Of a DNA stretch of 64,000 nt, positions 17,470 through 25,012 are shown piece by piece (within the stretch, counting starts at the first letter, position 1; each line of letters begins with the position of its first letter). The notes beneath the pieces were generated by a model. It did not search any database, was not told the DNA's origin, and saw nothing but the letters and a program-made list of their open reading frames with translations. The stretch comes from Pseudomonadota bacterium. GTDB lineage: Bacteria > Pseudomonadota > Alphaproteobacteria > Sphingomonadales > Sphingomonadaceae. The translations under genes were made by a program, and so were the position numbers. The DNA lies in contig JAJZTH010000010.1 of NCBI GenBank assembly GCA_021849075.1, positions 456 to 64,455 on the forward strand, written 5' to 3'.

Positions 17470-17973
17470 ATGGCCGTTCGTTCACCCAACCCCATGGAGG
17501 CATTCTTTGGCACGATCCCTTGGAAGGATCGTCTGATGGGCTGGTCGATAATTGCCGTGCCGCTGGCGACGCTGGTCATCCTCGGCGCGCTGTTTCTTCG
17601 CCCCGAACCGTTCGACCAAACTGCTGTCCATGGCTGCTATCGAGCGCCATCTGCTCCGGCACTTGATGTTCGGGCGGGCGTCATCAAGGTTGGCCAAGCG
17701 GATGGCGCAACGCTCCGCTATCGTCTTGAAGCAGGGAAGCGCGGCTGGCATCTGACGGTCGAGCCAGCGTTGGCACCTTCGCCCAACAGCGATGGCAGTT
17801 ATGTCTTCGCACAGCAGCGTGGCATTGGTTATTTTTGGGAACTTCTCGGAAATACCGCCAGTGATCCGAAAGTCTTGCGGCATCCTGCTGACTTTCGTGG
17901 AATGTTAAGTATGTATGCGTCTGATGGGACATTGATCGTGTATCAGAGGTCTTCGACTGGTCCCTGTCGATAG
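17470..17973 (+). CDS. Membrane-anchored hypothetical protein
   Basis: I do not recognise this 167-residue protein. It has one clear membrane segment at about residues 24-43 (WSIIAVPLATLVILGALFL) near the N-terminus, then a probably extracytoplasmic domain with two cysteines (VHGCYRA and the C-terminal TGPCR). The VHGCYR start of the soluble domain is reminiscent of small secreted beta-rich domains. It begins 15 bases after the resolvase and could share its transcript. No ribosome-binding site stands out. Confidence 0.5.
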   Translation: MAVRSPNPMEAFFGTIPWKDRLMGWSIIAVPLATLVILGALFLRPEPFDQTAVHGCYRAPSAPALDVRAGVIKVGQADGATLRYRLEAGKRGWHLTVEPALAPSPNSDGSYVFAQQRGIGYFWELLGNTASDPKVLRHPADFRGMLSMYASDGTLIVYQRSSTGPCR

Positions 17974-18086
17974 GCAATACTTCACTTTGCGGCTCGTTCG
18001 GATTGAACGATCCGTCTTTCAGGTTAACAATGTCCGCCCCGATCTGACCGCCACTGGACACAGCATCCGGTCGTTTCGAGGTGGGG

Positions 18087-18599
18087 TCAGCGGACGGGAT
18101 GAAACTCGTCCGCCCAGACCATGAGCGCCGGATCGGAGAACCGGTGCTGCTGCTTCATGGCGTAGCCGGTGATCTCGGCGTTGCCGCCGTGCCAGCTACA
18201 TGCCTCGACATCATACGAACCGCTGCTGACGACATCATTCCAGATGCCGCCACGCTTGCGCGGGAACATCTTGCCCAGCGCGAACCACTTGCCCGGTGGA
18301 GCCTTCCACAGTGAATGGACATGAACATGGTCGTGCTGCTGCCCCTCAAAGCAGAACAACGCCGTCGTGCGATATTGCGACGGCACCTTGTAAAAGGTTG
18401 AACTGATGAGCTTGCGATCAACGCGGTGCATCAGGTCGCACAGGTCCGCCCGCGCACGATCCAGACCGACGCTGCGGTTCCAGACCAGCGTGATCGCGTG
18501 CGTAAAACGAAAGCCGTCGAGCCAGTCCATCATCTCCGCCTTCCAGCGGCGCTGGCTGATCGTGTCAGGTCGGTTGGGTAGGTTCGATGGCATGAGCAT
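18087..18599 (-). CDS. Small HUH-endonuclease (Rep)-like protein
   Basis: The 170-residue protein has three features of HUH replication endonucleases in the right order: a hydrophobic strand THAITLVWN (about 33-41), the His-rich metal motif HDHVHVH (about 89-95), and GYAMKQQ (about 145-151), which matches the YxxK catalytic motif. The family nicks DNA at origins and starts rolling-circle replication or strand transfer. The spacing is reasonable, but the chain is shorter than typical Rep proteins and has no helicase. The start (ATG 18599 or 18593) has only GGGG at long distance. A role in replicating or mobilising the excised element is inferred. Confidence 0.55.
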   Translation of the reverse strand: MLMPSNLPNRPDTISQRRWKAEMMDWLDGFRFTHAITLVWNRSVGLDRARADLCDLMHRVDRKLISSTFYKVPSQYRTTALFCFEGQQHDHVHVHSLWKAPPGKWFALGKMFPRKRGGIWNDVVSSGSYDVEACSWHGGNAEITGYAMKQQHRFSDPALMVWADEFHPVR

Positions 18600-18641
18600 C
18601 TTATACCATGCCCCCTGCTGCCGCCGCGATATTCGCGTGTG

Positions 18642-18842
18642 TCATGCCGAGCGCATAGTCGCCTGCGCGTCGCGCTGGGCATCGTTCGCCTTGCGAAGCT
18701 GATCCTGATACCGCTGCGCTGCGTCCGATTTCTTGCGCTGGGCATCGTTGAACTTCTGCTGCGCCTTGGCGCGCTTATGTGCGGCCTTTTGCGCCTTCTC
18801 GGCGGTGGTCGCTTCCATGATCTCTTTGTATCGCATCGCCAT
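18642..18842 (-). CDS. Small coiled-coil protein (weakly supported)
   Basis: This 66-residue frame encodes an almost entirely helical, Ala/Gln/Lys-rich sequence (AEKAQKAAHKRAKAQQKFND and on) with heptad-like periodicity, suggesting a coiled coil. There is no visible Shine-Dalgarno before ATG 18842. It lies 42 bases upstream of the HUH-like gene on the same strand and may be its partner. Helical low-complexity frames can arise by chance in GC-rich DNA. Confidence 0.35.
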   Translation of the reverse strand: MAMRYKEIMEATTAEKAQKAAHKRAKAQQKFNDAQRKKSDAAQRYQDQLRKANDAQRDAQATMRSA

Positions 18843-18894
18843 ATTTAGCAGGCGCGTTCACGCGACCGACAATTCGGTTATATGGGTTGACCTT

Positions 18895-18942
18895 GGTGAA
18901 GCTGGGCCATGGCGACATCGAGAAGCTTTTTGGTAGAAAATA
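18895..18942 (+). repeat. Attachment-site copy B with mutL-like 3' end
   Basis: GGTGAAGCT is followed by codons reading GHGDIEKLFGRK and TAG, the same peptide as copy C but with different synonymous codons (for example CTT TTT GGT AGA AAA). Several bases upstream also match copy C (ATGGG...CTTGGTGAAGCT). Copy B therefore looks like an internal att site between two elements inserted one after the other. It is not preceded by a mutL body and is not expressed as mutL. Confidence 0.75.
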
Positions 18943-19476
18943 GAATGATTTAAATGTGTGTTGGGTTGGAAATCTATAGCTGACACATCTGTGATTGGAA
19001 TTCGGCGTTGCGAACGGTAGCGAGCCATCGGTTGTCAGGGTATTGAGGTATACATGCAGCCTGTAGCTAACGAAAAATCCCGTGTCTGTCTGAATTTTGC
19101 TGTGGACGGTCTTACTGTCTATTGCAATCGAGAGGCGTTGATCGATCTACGCGATCAACTGGACTGGCTAATTTCGTCGCCGCAGGAAGACCATTATCAT
19201 TGTCATGTCCTTATGGCTCTGGAAAATGATGCCAGCAAGTTGAAGGGCAGAGGCATTCGCAATGCCGGTGTGCGGTTCTCCGAAGGCGTCGAGAAAATGA
19301 AAGACGCCGATCTCATTGGTGGGGAATGCGTTGATTTGACTTTCATGGTCGCGACCGAAGCCGACCTCGACGCCATTCAGGCTCAACAAGAACCGGGTTT
19401 CGAGTTCAGCAGCGAACCTTTAGAACCAGACGTCTGAGGGTTCTCAGAAGCTCCTTGCCGCACATGGGACAAGCTT
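18904..19476 (+). mobile_element. Mini-element of about 0.58 kb between att copies B and C
   Basis: The segment between copies B and C contains a single gene (19054-19437) with its leader and no recombinase. It looks like a non-autonomous unit integrated at the same site as the larger element, or the remainder of one that lost its integrase. Confidence 0.6.
19054..19437 (+). CDS. Small cargo protein, possibly Imm32-like immunity protein
   Basis: The 127-residue soluble acidic protein has an N-terminal strand-rich part (VCLNFAVDGLTVYCNREALI), a helix (LRDQLDWLIS), and a His-containing strand (HYHCHVLMAL). The order, a small domain in which a helix is followed by an H.H strand, resembles immunity protein 32, but I am not certain. 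GAGG lies 5 bases before ATG 19054. It is the only gene of the mini-element, which is the usual arrangement for a selectable or protective cargo gene. Confidence 0.55.
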   Translation: MQPVANEKSRVCLNFAVDGLTVYCNREALIDLRDQLDWLISSPQEDHYHCHVLMALENDASKLKGRGIRNAGVRFSEGVEKMKDADLIGGECVDLTFMVATEADLDAIQAQQEPGFEFSSEPLEPDV

Positions 19477-19524
19477 GGTGAAGCTCGGCCATGGCGATAT
19501 CGAGAAGCTGTTCGGGCGGAAGTA
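19477..19524 (+). repeat. Attachment-site copy C: stranded native mutL 3' end
   Basis: GGTGAAGCTCG is followed by codons for GHGDIEKLFGRK and TAG at 19524, directly before the chromosomal LysE gene. Joining mutL up to copy A with this copy gives an uninterrupted, ordinary MutL C-terminus, so this is most likely the original 3' end displaced by the insertions, i.e. attR. Confidence 0.75.
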
Positions 19525-19528
19525 GCCC

Positions 19529-20155
19529 CTACCGCTCCACCGCCATGCGCACCGCCAGTCCGCCCAGTACCGTGCCCATGAACCAGCGCTGGATCGTCAG
19601 CCAGCGCGGGCGGCCGTGCAGAAATCCGGCGATCGATCCGGCCAGGCAGGCGATGATGGCGTTGACCGACAGGCTGATCACGATCTGCGTCGCGCCCAGA
19701 ACCAGCGACTGGCCCAAAATATGCCCGCGCGCAGGCTCCACAAATTGCGGCAGCAGCGACAGATAGATCATCGCGACCTTGGGATTGAGCAGGTTCGTCA
19801 CCAACCCCATGGCGAAGAGCCGACGCGGCTCATCCTGCGGCAGGGCGCGAACCTGAAAGGGCGATCGCCCGCCGGGCCGCACCGCGCTCCACGCGAGCCA
19901 CAACAGATAGAGCGCGCCGCCGATCCGCAGCGCATCATAGGCGAAGGGCACCGCCATCAGCAAAGCCGTGATGCCGAATGCTGCGCTCACCATGTAGAAC
20001 AGAAAGCCGCAGGCCACGCCAAGCAGCGATATCATGCCCGCCATCCGTCCCTGCGCAATGGAGCGCGAGATCAGGTAGATCATGTTCGGCCCGGGCGTCA
20101 GCACCATGCCCAGCGATATCAGCGCGAAGGCAAGAAGATGGGCGATGCTGGGCAT
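19529..20155 (-). CDS. LysE/RhtB-family amino-acid exporter
   Basis: The 208-residue protein has six hydrophobic segments and the LysE hallmark GMVLTPGPNMIYLISRSIAQG near residue 16, with NPKVAMIYLSLLPQFV in the middle. The family exports amino acids such as homoserine, threonine or lysine; the substrate cannot be read from sequence. AGGGGAAAG precedes ATG 20155. It is convergent with the native mutL end (4 bases between), which places it as the original neighbour of mutL. Confidence 0.9.
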   Translation of the reverse strand: MPSIAHLLAFALISLGMVLTPGPNMIYLISRSIAQGRMAGMISLLGVACGFLFYMVSAAFGITALLMAVPFAYDALRIGGALYLLWLAWSAVRPGGRSPFQVRALPQDEPRRLFAMGLVTNLLNPKVAMIYLSLLPQFVEPARGHILGQSLVLGATQIVISLSVNAIIACLAGSIAGFLHGRPRWLTIQRWFMGTVLGGLAVRMAVER

Positions 20156-20241
20156 GGTGGCTTTCCCCTGATGATCATGTGCGCTTCCCTAGCGCCAACG
20201 AAGGGGACTATGCAGAGCCACTATGCAACGGCTGGCCCGGA

Positions 20242-20709
20242 TTATACGGGTCGGGTGCGCCACATGGCGATCGGGATCATAGTCAGCACCGGCTTGTCAT
20301 CCTGATTGAGGATCGTCACCTGACTGCGGACGATGCCCATTTCCGGGCGGCTCTGCGACGCCTTCTTGTCGATGACTTCGCTCCGCCCACGCAGCGTATC
20401 GCCCGGCCGCACCGGCCGCAGCCAGCGCAGTTCGTCCACGCCCATCGCGCCAAGGCTGGCCGCCTGCCGCCCCGGATGGGCCTGCATTTCGGCGACGAAC
20501 ATCTTCATGAACAGGGCGGTCGTGTGCCAGCCGCTGGCGGAAATCGTGCCGAAATGGGTGGTCGCCGCCGCCTCATCCGACAGATGGAAGGGCTGGGGAT
20601 CGAATTCCGCCGCGAAGGCGACCGTCTCGTCGCGGGTTATGGTGAGCGGACCGAAGTCGAAACCGTCGCCGATCGCGATATCCTCGAAATAGACAATCTC
20701 TTTCGCCAT
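20242..20709 (-). CDS. MaoC-family dehydratase
   Basis: The 155-residue protein has the hot-dog fold signature of MaoC/(R)-hydratases: FAAEFDPQPFHLSDEAA (catalytic Asp and His), then ASGWHTTALFMKMF and LRWLRPVRPGDTL. It probably hydrates enoyl-CoA thioesters; the exact substrate is unknown. Two adjacent ATGs compete (20712 and 20709); the second is at better distance from GGAG. No pathway neighbour helps. Confidence 0.88.
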   Translation of the reverse strand: MAKEIVYFEDIAIGDGFDFGPLTITRDETVAFAAEFDPQPFHLSDEAAATTHFGTISASGWHTTALFMKMFVAEMQAHPGRQAASLGAMGVDELRWLRPVRPGDTLRGRSEVIDKKASQSRPEMGIVRSQVTILNQDDKPVLTMIPIAMWRTRPV

Positions 20710-20767
20710 CATCCGTCTCCTATTGCAACGGATGATGGCTTAAAGAGACTTTCCGTTTACGTCAATG

Positions 20768-22048
20768 TCAGGGCTTGACCAGCCCCTGCAAGACCGCCGC
20801 ATTGCCGTCCGACGCGACCGGCGTCACGCCCAGCAGGCGGGCGAGCAGCGGATAGACGTCGACATTGGTGAAGTCCGCTGCCGGACGGAAGCCGGTGTTG
20901 AAGGCCGGCCCATTGGCGATGAACAGCGCCTGCATTTCGGGCGCGCGATCGTCCCAGCCATGGTCGCCACCGGTGATCGGCTTGGATGGCGTCGTGTTCT
21001 GGAACACCCATCCAGTGTCAGCCAGACAGAAATATGGCGGAATGCGACGATGCGTGCCGTAATGGAAACGGGCCGGGATATCGCCCTTGCGCCAGCATTG
21101 CATATGGTCGCGCGGCTTGAACAGCGCCGTCTCCAGAGCCTTTTCATGCCCCGCAATGGCGGTCAGGCTGGCATAGGGACCGGTTTCGACCGTGCGATAA
21201 TCGGCCGGGTCGGCGATCTTGTCCAGCACGATCACCCGGTCGTTCGCCTTGGCTGCCATGCCATGGTCCGACACGATGACGATGTTGGCGCTCTGGCCCA
21301 GCGCCTTCAATCCAGCCACCAGATCGCCGATATGCGCATCGACGTCAGCCACGGCCTGCGTCGTCTCCGTCGCATCCGGCCCGTTGACATGGCCTGCGGT
21401 GTCGACCTCATCAAAATAGAGCGTAATGAAGCGCGGGCGGATGTCGGCCGGGCGACGCAATATGTCCAACACGTTGTTCACGCGCTGGGTCGGGCTGATC
21501 GCCTCGTTAAATTGCGCCCAGTCGCTGGGGCGCGATCCATTACTGATGACATGGGGCCATTCCGACGCCCGGGTGCCGCCCCAGGCGACGTTGGAGCCGG
21601 GCCAGAACATGGTGGCGGTGCGCACGCCCTGTTTTTCGGCGGTGATCCAGATCGGCTCGGCCTCGTTCCACCAATAGGGATCGTCGCTGGCCATGGTGAA
21701 CTTGTCCTTGGGCCGACTTTCATCTTCCATATTGTTGGCGACGATGCCGCTGCGGTCGGGCCGGTCGCCGGTCACGATCGCCCAGTGATTGGGGAAAGTC
21801 TTGGTCGGGAAGGAAGGGCGCATCGAGGATTCCACGCCACTCGCCGCCAGCGCGTTGAGGTTGGGCGACACGCCGCGTTTCAGATAGTCGGGGCGAAATC
21901 CGTCGATCGATACAAGGATGGTCACAGGCGCGCGCTGCTCCGCCTGCGCGGTCGCCACGGCAGGCGTGGAACGGACGGTCTGGACGGACACGCAGCCACT
22001 GAGCGCGGTGACGGCAAGCAGGGCGGAGGCAAGGGATCGGATCAGCAT
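20768..22048 (-). CDS. NPP-type nucleotide pyrophosphatase/phosphodiesterase, lipoprotein
   Basis: The 426-residue protein begins with a lipoprotein signal (LLAVTALSGC, Cys19) and has an alkaline-phosphatase-superfamily fold: VSIDGFRPDYL (first metal Asp), PSFPTKTFPNHWAIVTG with nucleophile Thr, YFDEVDTAGHVNGPD, VSDHGM and GGDHGWDD. This layout is that of the NPP family, which cleaves phosphodiesters or nucleotides outside the cytoplasm. ATG 22048 gives a clean signal peptide; an ATG at 22075 would add nine residues. Confidence 0.88.
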   Translation of the reverse strand: MLIRSLASALLAVTALSGCVSVQTVRSTPAVATAQAEQRAPVTILVSIDGFRPDYLKRGVSPNLNALAASGVESSMRPSFPTKTFPNHWAIVTGDRPDRSGIVANNMEDESRPKDKFTMASDDPYWWNEAEPIWITAEKQGVRTATMFWPGSNVAWGGTRASEWPHVISNGSRPSDWAQFNEAISPTQRVNNVLDILRRPADIRPRFITLYFDEVDTAGHVNGPDATETTQAVADVDAHIGDLVAGLKALGQSANIVIVSDHGMAAKANDRVIVLDKIADPADYRTVETGPYASLTAIAGHEKALETALFKPRDHMQCWRKGDIPARFHYGTHRRIPPYFCLADTGWVFQNTTPSKPITGGDHGWDDRAPEMQALFIANGPAFNTGFRPAADFTNVDVYPLLARLLGVTPVASDGNAAVLQGLVKP

Positions 22049-22129
22049 GACGACTCTTGTTTTCAATCTGTGCAATAAAACCGGCTTAGCAGCGATGCCA
22101 TTACGGTAAAGTGACGTTTTGGTAGGGTT

Positions 22130-22648
22130 TCACGCCAGCACATCGCGCAACTCCATCCACGCCTGCCGCTTTGCCTCCCGCGACAGGCTGGCATAGGCGC
22201 CGCTGGAGGAGGGCAGGTCGATCAGCGTAAGGCCCGGCCGCTCGCCCAGTTGCCGCCGCCCACGGGTGGCCGCCGTCTTGCCGTTGAAGCCGATCCCCCG
22301 CAACGCCGGTAGCCGCTCCACGAACAGGCCCAGATCCCGCAGCTCCGCGCCCCTTATGCTGCTGTCCAGACTGCCGGGCCGTTCGGCGCTTTCGATCACA
22401 TCCCACAGGCCGATGCCCAGCGCGCGCAACCGCTTCAGCCGCATCGCATAGGGCTGGCCGCGCAGGGCCTCCCCCAGAACATCGCCCAGCAAGTCCCAGA
22501 AGGCGTTGCCGCGATGGGCATAATATTCGCCCTGCTTGATGGAGGCGTCGCCCGGCAGGCTGCCAAGGATCAGTAATTTCGTATGCGCGTCGACGCTGGG
22601 CGGAAAGGCGATCTTTCTGGGCGCGCGCATCATCGGTCTTTCCGCCAT
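22130..22648 (-). CDS. Uracil-DNA-glycosylase-superfamily enzyme (DNA-deoxyinosine glycosylase type)
   Basis: The 172-residue protein has LLILGSLPGDASIKQGEYYA and HRGNAFWDLLGDVL near the N-terminus and TLIDLPSSSGAYASL near the C-terminus, the motifs of family 6 (HDG) glycosylases, which remove deaminated purines or uracil. The GSLPG..S motif takes the place of the UDG active-site loop. GAAGG precedes ATG 22648; an upstream start at 22687 would add 13 residues. It is divergent from the DUF2167 gene, 53 bases apart. Confidence 0.85.
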   Translation of the reverse strand: MAERPMMRAPRKIAFPPSVDAHTKLLILGSLPGDASIKQGEYYAHRGNAFWDLLGDVLGEALRGQPYAMRLKRLRALGIGLWDVIESAERPGSLDSSIRGAELRDLGLFVERLPALRGIGFNGKTAATRGRRQLGERPGLTLIDLPSSSGAYASLSREAKRQAWMELRDVLA

Positions 22649-22701
22649 TGCCTTCGATCCTTTTGTTTCTAAAGTCTTGCCCGTCATATGGGGGAATAGT
22701 C

Positions 22702-23730
22702 ATGAACAGATACTGGAGCGCCATGGGAGCGATCCTGCTGCTCGGCAGCATGCCGACGGCAGCTCCGGCCCAACAGCCCGCACCGACGGCGGAACAACGC
22801 GCCTACGAGGCGAAGGTCAAGACTATGTTGCAGCGGCAACAGCCGCAGACCGGCGACATCGCCCTGCCCGACGCAAAGGCGACGCTGCATCTGGGCAAGG
22901 ATTATTATTATCTGGATGCAAAGGCCGCGCGAGAAGTGATCGTCGACGCCTGGGGCAATCCGGCTGCGCAGGCGGACGGCGTGCTGGGCCTCGTCTTCCC
23001 GGCCGGCAAGACCTTCCTCGATCAGGACGCCTGGGGCGCGGTCATCACCTATGACCAGAGCGGCTATGTGAAGGATGACGACGCGGCCTCGACCGATTTT
23101 GATGCGCTGATGACCGATATGAAATCGGGCGAGGAAGATCGGAACAAGGAGCGGGCGGAGGCGGGCTATCCGCCGGTGCATCTGGTCGGCTGGGCCGAAC
23201 GCCCGGCCTATGATCGCGCCCATCACAGCGTGATCTGGGCCCGCGACATTCGCTTCGGCGATGCGGCGGAAGGGACCCTCAACTATGATGTGCGGTTGCT
23301 CGGCCGGTTCGGCGTACTCAGTCTCAACATGATTTCTACCATGTCGCATCTGCCCGAAGTGAAGGCGGCGGCGGCCAAGTTCGGCGGATCGGTGACGTTC
23401 GATCAGGGCGCGCGCTATGCCGATTTCGTGCCCGATGTCGACAAGGTTGCCGAATATGGCATTGGCGGTCTGGTGGCGGCTGGCGCGGGCTTGCTCGCGG
23501 CGAAGAAGCTGGGCGCGCTGGCGCTGATCCTCGCGTTCGGCAAGAAGCTGCTGATCCCGATCATCCTGTTTTTCGGCGTGGCATGGCGCTGGATCAAGGG
23601 GAAGTTTGGCGGGAACAAGGCGGCTGAAGAAGAAGCCTATGCCTATGAAGCTCCGGCCGAAAGTGACGCTGAAACCGTGCCGGATGTGCCTGTGGAAGAA
23701 GACAGCAGGCCCAAACTTTCGAAAGACTGA
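22702..23730 (+). CDS. DUF2167 membrane protein
   Basis: The 342-residue protein has a signal peptide (about 1-24), a large periplasmic region with DUF2167 features (LHLGKDYYYLDAKAAREVIV, WGNP, FPAGKTF, WGAVITYDQSGYV, and HLVGWAERPAYDRAHHSVIW), two C-terminal hydrophobic segments (about 260-306) and an acidic tail. The function of DUF2167 proteins is not established. GGGGGA precedes ATG 22702; an earlier in-frame ATG at 22648 overlaps the divergent glycosylase. A strong terminator follows. Confidence 0.85.
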   Translation: MNRYWSAMGAILLLGSMPTAAPAQQPAPTAEQRAYEAKVKTMLQRQQPQTGDIALPDAKATLHLGKDYYYLDAKAAREVIVDAWGNPAAQADGVLGLVFPAGKTFLDQDAWGAVITYDQSGYVKDDDAASTDFDALMTDMKSGEEDRNKERAEAGYPPVHLVGWAERPAYDRAHHSVIWARDIRFGDAAEGTLNYDVRLLGRFGVLSLNMISTMSHLPEVKAAAAKFGGSVTFDQGARYADFVPDVDKVAEYGIGGLVAAGAGLLAAKKLGALALILAFGKKLLIPIILFFGVAWRWIKGKFGGNKAAEEEAYAYEAPAESDAETVPDVPVEEDSRPKLSKD

Positions 23731-23737
23731 AAAAGGG

Positions 23738-23770
23738 CGGGGCGGGATGAGGACCCCCGCCCCGTTCTAT
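23738..23770. terminator. Bidirectional terminator between DUF2167 and ychF
   Basis: A 9-bp GC stem (CGGGGCGGG/CCCGCCCCG, 23738-23746 with 23756-23764) with a 9-base loop sits between the convergent genes, with TTCTATT on the right side and an A-rich left flank (AAAA at 23731), so it can serve both. Confidence 0.75.
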
Positions 23771-23774
23771 TGGA

Positions 23775-24875
23775 TCAGACGTTGAAGCGGAACAGCATGA
23801 TGTCGCCGTCCTGCGTCACATAGTCTTTGCCTTCGGACCGCCATTTGCCCGCTTCCTTGGCGCCTGCTTCGCCGTTGAACTGGACAAAGTCGGCATAGGC
23901 CATGGTTTCGGCGCGGATGAAGCCCTTTTCGAAATCGGTGTGGATCGCACCGGCCGCCTGCGGAGCCTTGCTGCCCTTGTGCACGGTCCAGGCACGGGCT
24001 TCCTTCGGCCCGACGGTGAAGAAGGTGATGAGGCCCAGCAACTCATAACCTGCGCGGATGATGCGGGCGAGGCCGGCTTCGGTCAGGCCCAGCGCTTCGA
24101 GATATTCGGCGCGTTCTTCGATCGGCATCGTCACCAGTTCCGCCTCGATCGCGGCGGACACGATCACCGCCTTGGCATTTTCGGCGGCGGCCTTCTCGAA
24201 CACGCGGGCCGAATGGGCGTTGCCTTCCGACGCGGCATCTTCCTCGACATTGCAGACATAGAGGACGGGCTTCGCCGTCAGCAACTGCGCCTGTGCGAAG
24301 AGGCGTTCTTCCTCCACATCGCGCGGCACGGTGAGGCGGGCGGGCTTGCCATCGCGCAGCAGATCGAGCGCCTGACCCAGCACGGCGGCGGCAGCCTTGG
24401 CTTCCTTGTCGCCCTGCGCCGCCTTCTTGGCGAGGTTGGGGACGCGCTTTTCAAGGCTCTCCAGATCGGCGAGCATCAGTTCGGTTTCGACGGTTTCAGC
24501 GTCGGCGATCGGATCGACCTTGCCCTCGACATGGGTGATGTCGCCATCCTCGAAACAGCGCAGCACATGGACGATCGCGTCCGTCTCGCGAATGTTCGCC
24601 AGAAACTGGTTGCCCAGCCCTTCGCCCTTGGATGCGCCCCGCACCAGCCCGGCAATGTCGACGAAGCTCAACTGCGTTTCGATGATCTTCGCGCTGCCGC
24701 CGATCTTGGCGATCGTCTGGAGCCGGTCGTCGGGCACCGCGACCCGGCCTTCATTCGGCTCGATCGTGCAGAAGGGATAATTGGCCGCCTGCGCCGCCTG
24801 CGTTTCGGTGAGCGCATTGAACAGGGTGGACTTGCCCACATTGGGAAGACCGACGATACCGCAACGAAAACCCAT
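23775..24875 (-). CDS. ychF: YchF/OLA1-type P-loop ATPase
   Basis: The 366-residue protein has the GTPase-like motifs GLPNVGKST (8-16), FVDIAGLVRGASKGEGLGNQF and a TGS domain at the C-terminus (about 280-364, FFTVGPKEARAWTVHKG). In place of the G4 NKxD motif it has NVEE, as in the YchF family, which prefers ATP. It binds ribosomes and is linked to oxidative stress. TAAGG precedes the start. Full family length. Confidence 0.96.
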   Translation of the reverse strand: MGFRCGIVGLPNVGKSTLFNALTETQAAQAANYPFCTIEPNEGRVAVPDDRLQTIAKIGGSAKIIETQLSFVDIAGLVRGASKGEGLGNQFLANIRETDAIVHVLRCFEDGDITHVEGKVDPIADAETVETELMLADLESLEKRVPNLAKKAAQGDKEAKAAAAVLGQALDLLRDGKPARLTVPRDVEEERLFAQAQLLTAKPVLYVCNVEEDAASEGNAHSARVFEKAAAENAKAVIVSAAIEAELVTMPIEERAEYLEALGLTEAGLARIIRAGYELLGLITFFTVGPKEARAWTVHKGSKAPQAAGAIHTDFEKGFIRAETMAYADFVQFNGEAGAKEAGKWRSEGKDYVTQDGDIMLFRFNV

Positions 24876-25012
24876 CTGATTGCCTTACAAGATCGAAATG
24901 AAGAATTGCCGCGCCCGATAGCGCTTTGTCGCGCGAAAGGCCAGCCTTGGACAAAAGGCGCAGTCGACAAGGGACGCGCCGGGGCGCAGGGGATGCGCAG
25001 ACAGGAGACGAT

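Larger units (their letters stand above)
14448..18894 (+). mobile_element. Serine-recombinase element integrated in mutL
   Basis: The element lies between mutL-derived repeats A and B and is about 4.46 kb. It contains a large serine recombinase next to the left att site, a second small resolvase, an immunity-like gene, a membrane protein, a small HUH-Rep-like protein and a coiled-coil protein. No transfer or capsid genes are present, so it would depend on another system to move between cells. Element borders are inferred from the repeats; the exact crossover could fall anywhere inside the shared GGTGAAGCT. Confidence 0.75.

Noticed and set aside
18733..18936. Frame running through att copy B in a different phase
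   Set aside because: It is out of phase with the mutL-like peptide and antisense to the coiled-coil frame; no start signal.
20765..22078. 437-codon open frame antisense to the NPP phosphodiesterase
   Set aside because: It covers the same DNA as a convincing lipoprotein enzyme with all its metal motifs; composition is that of a shadow.
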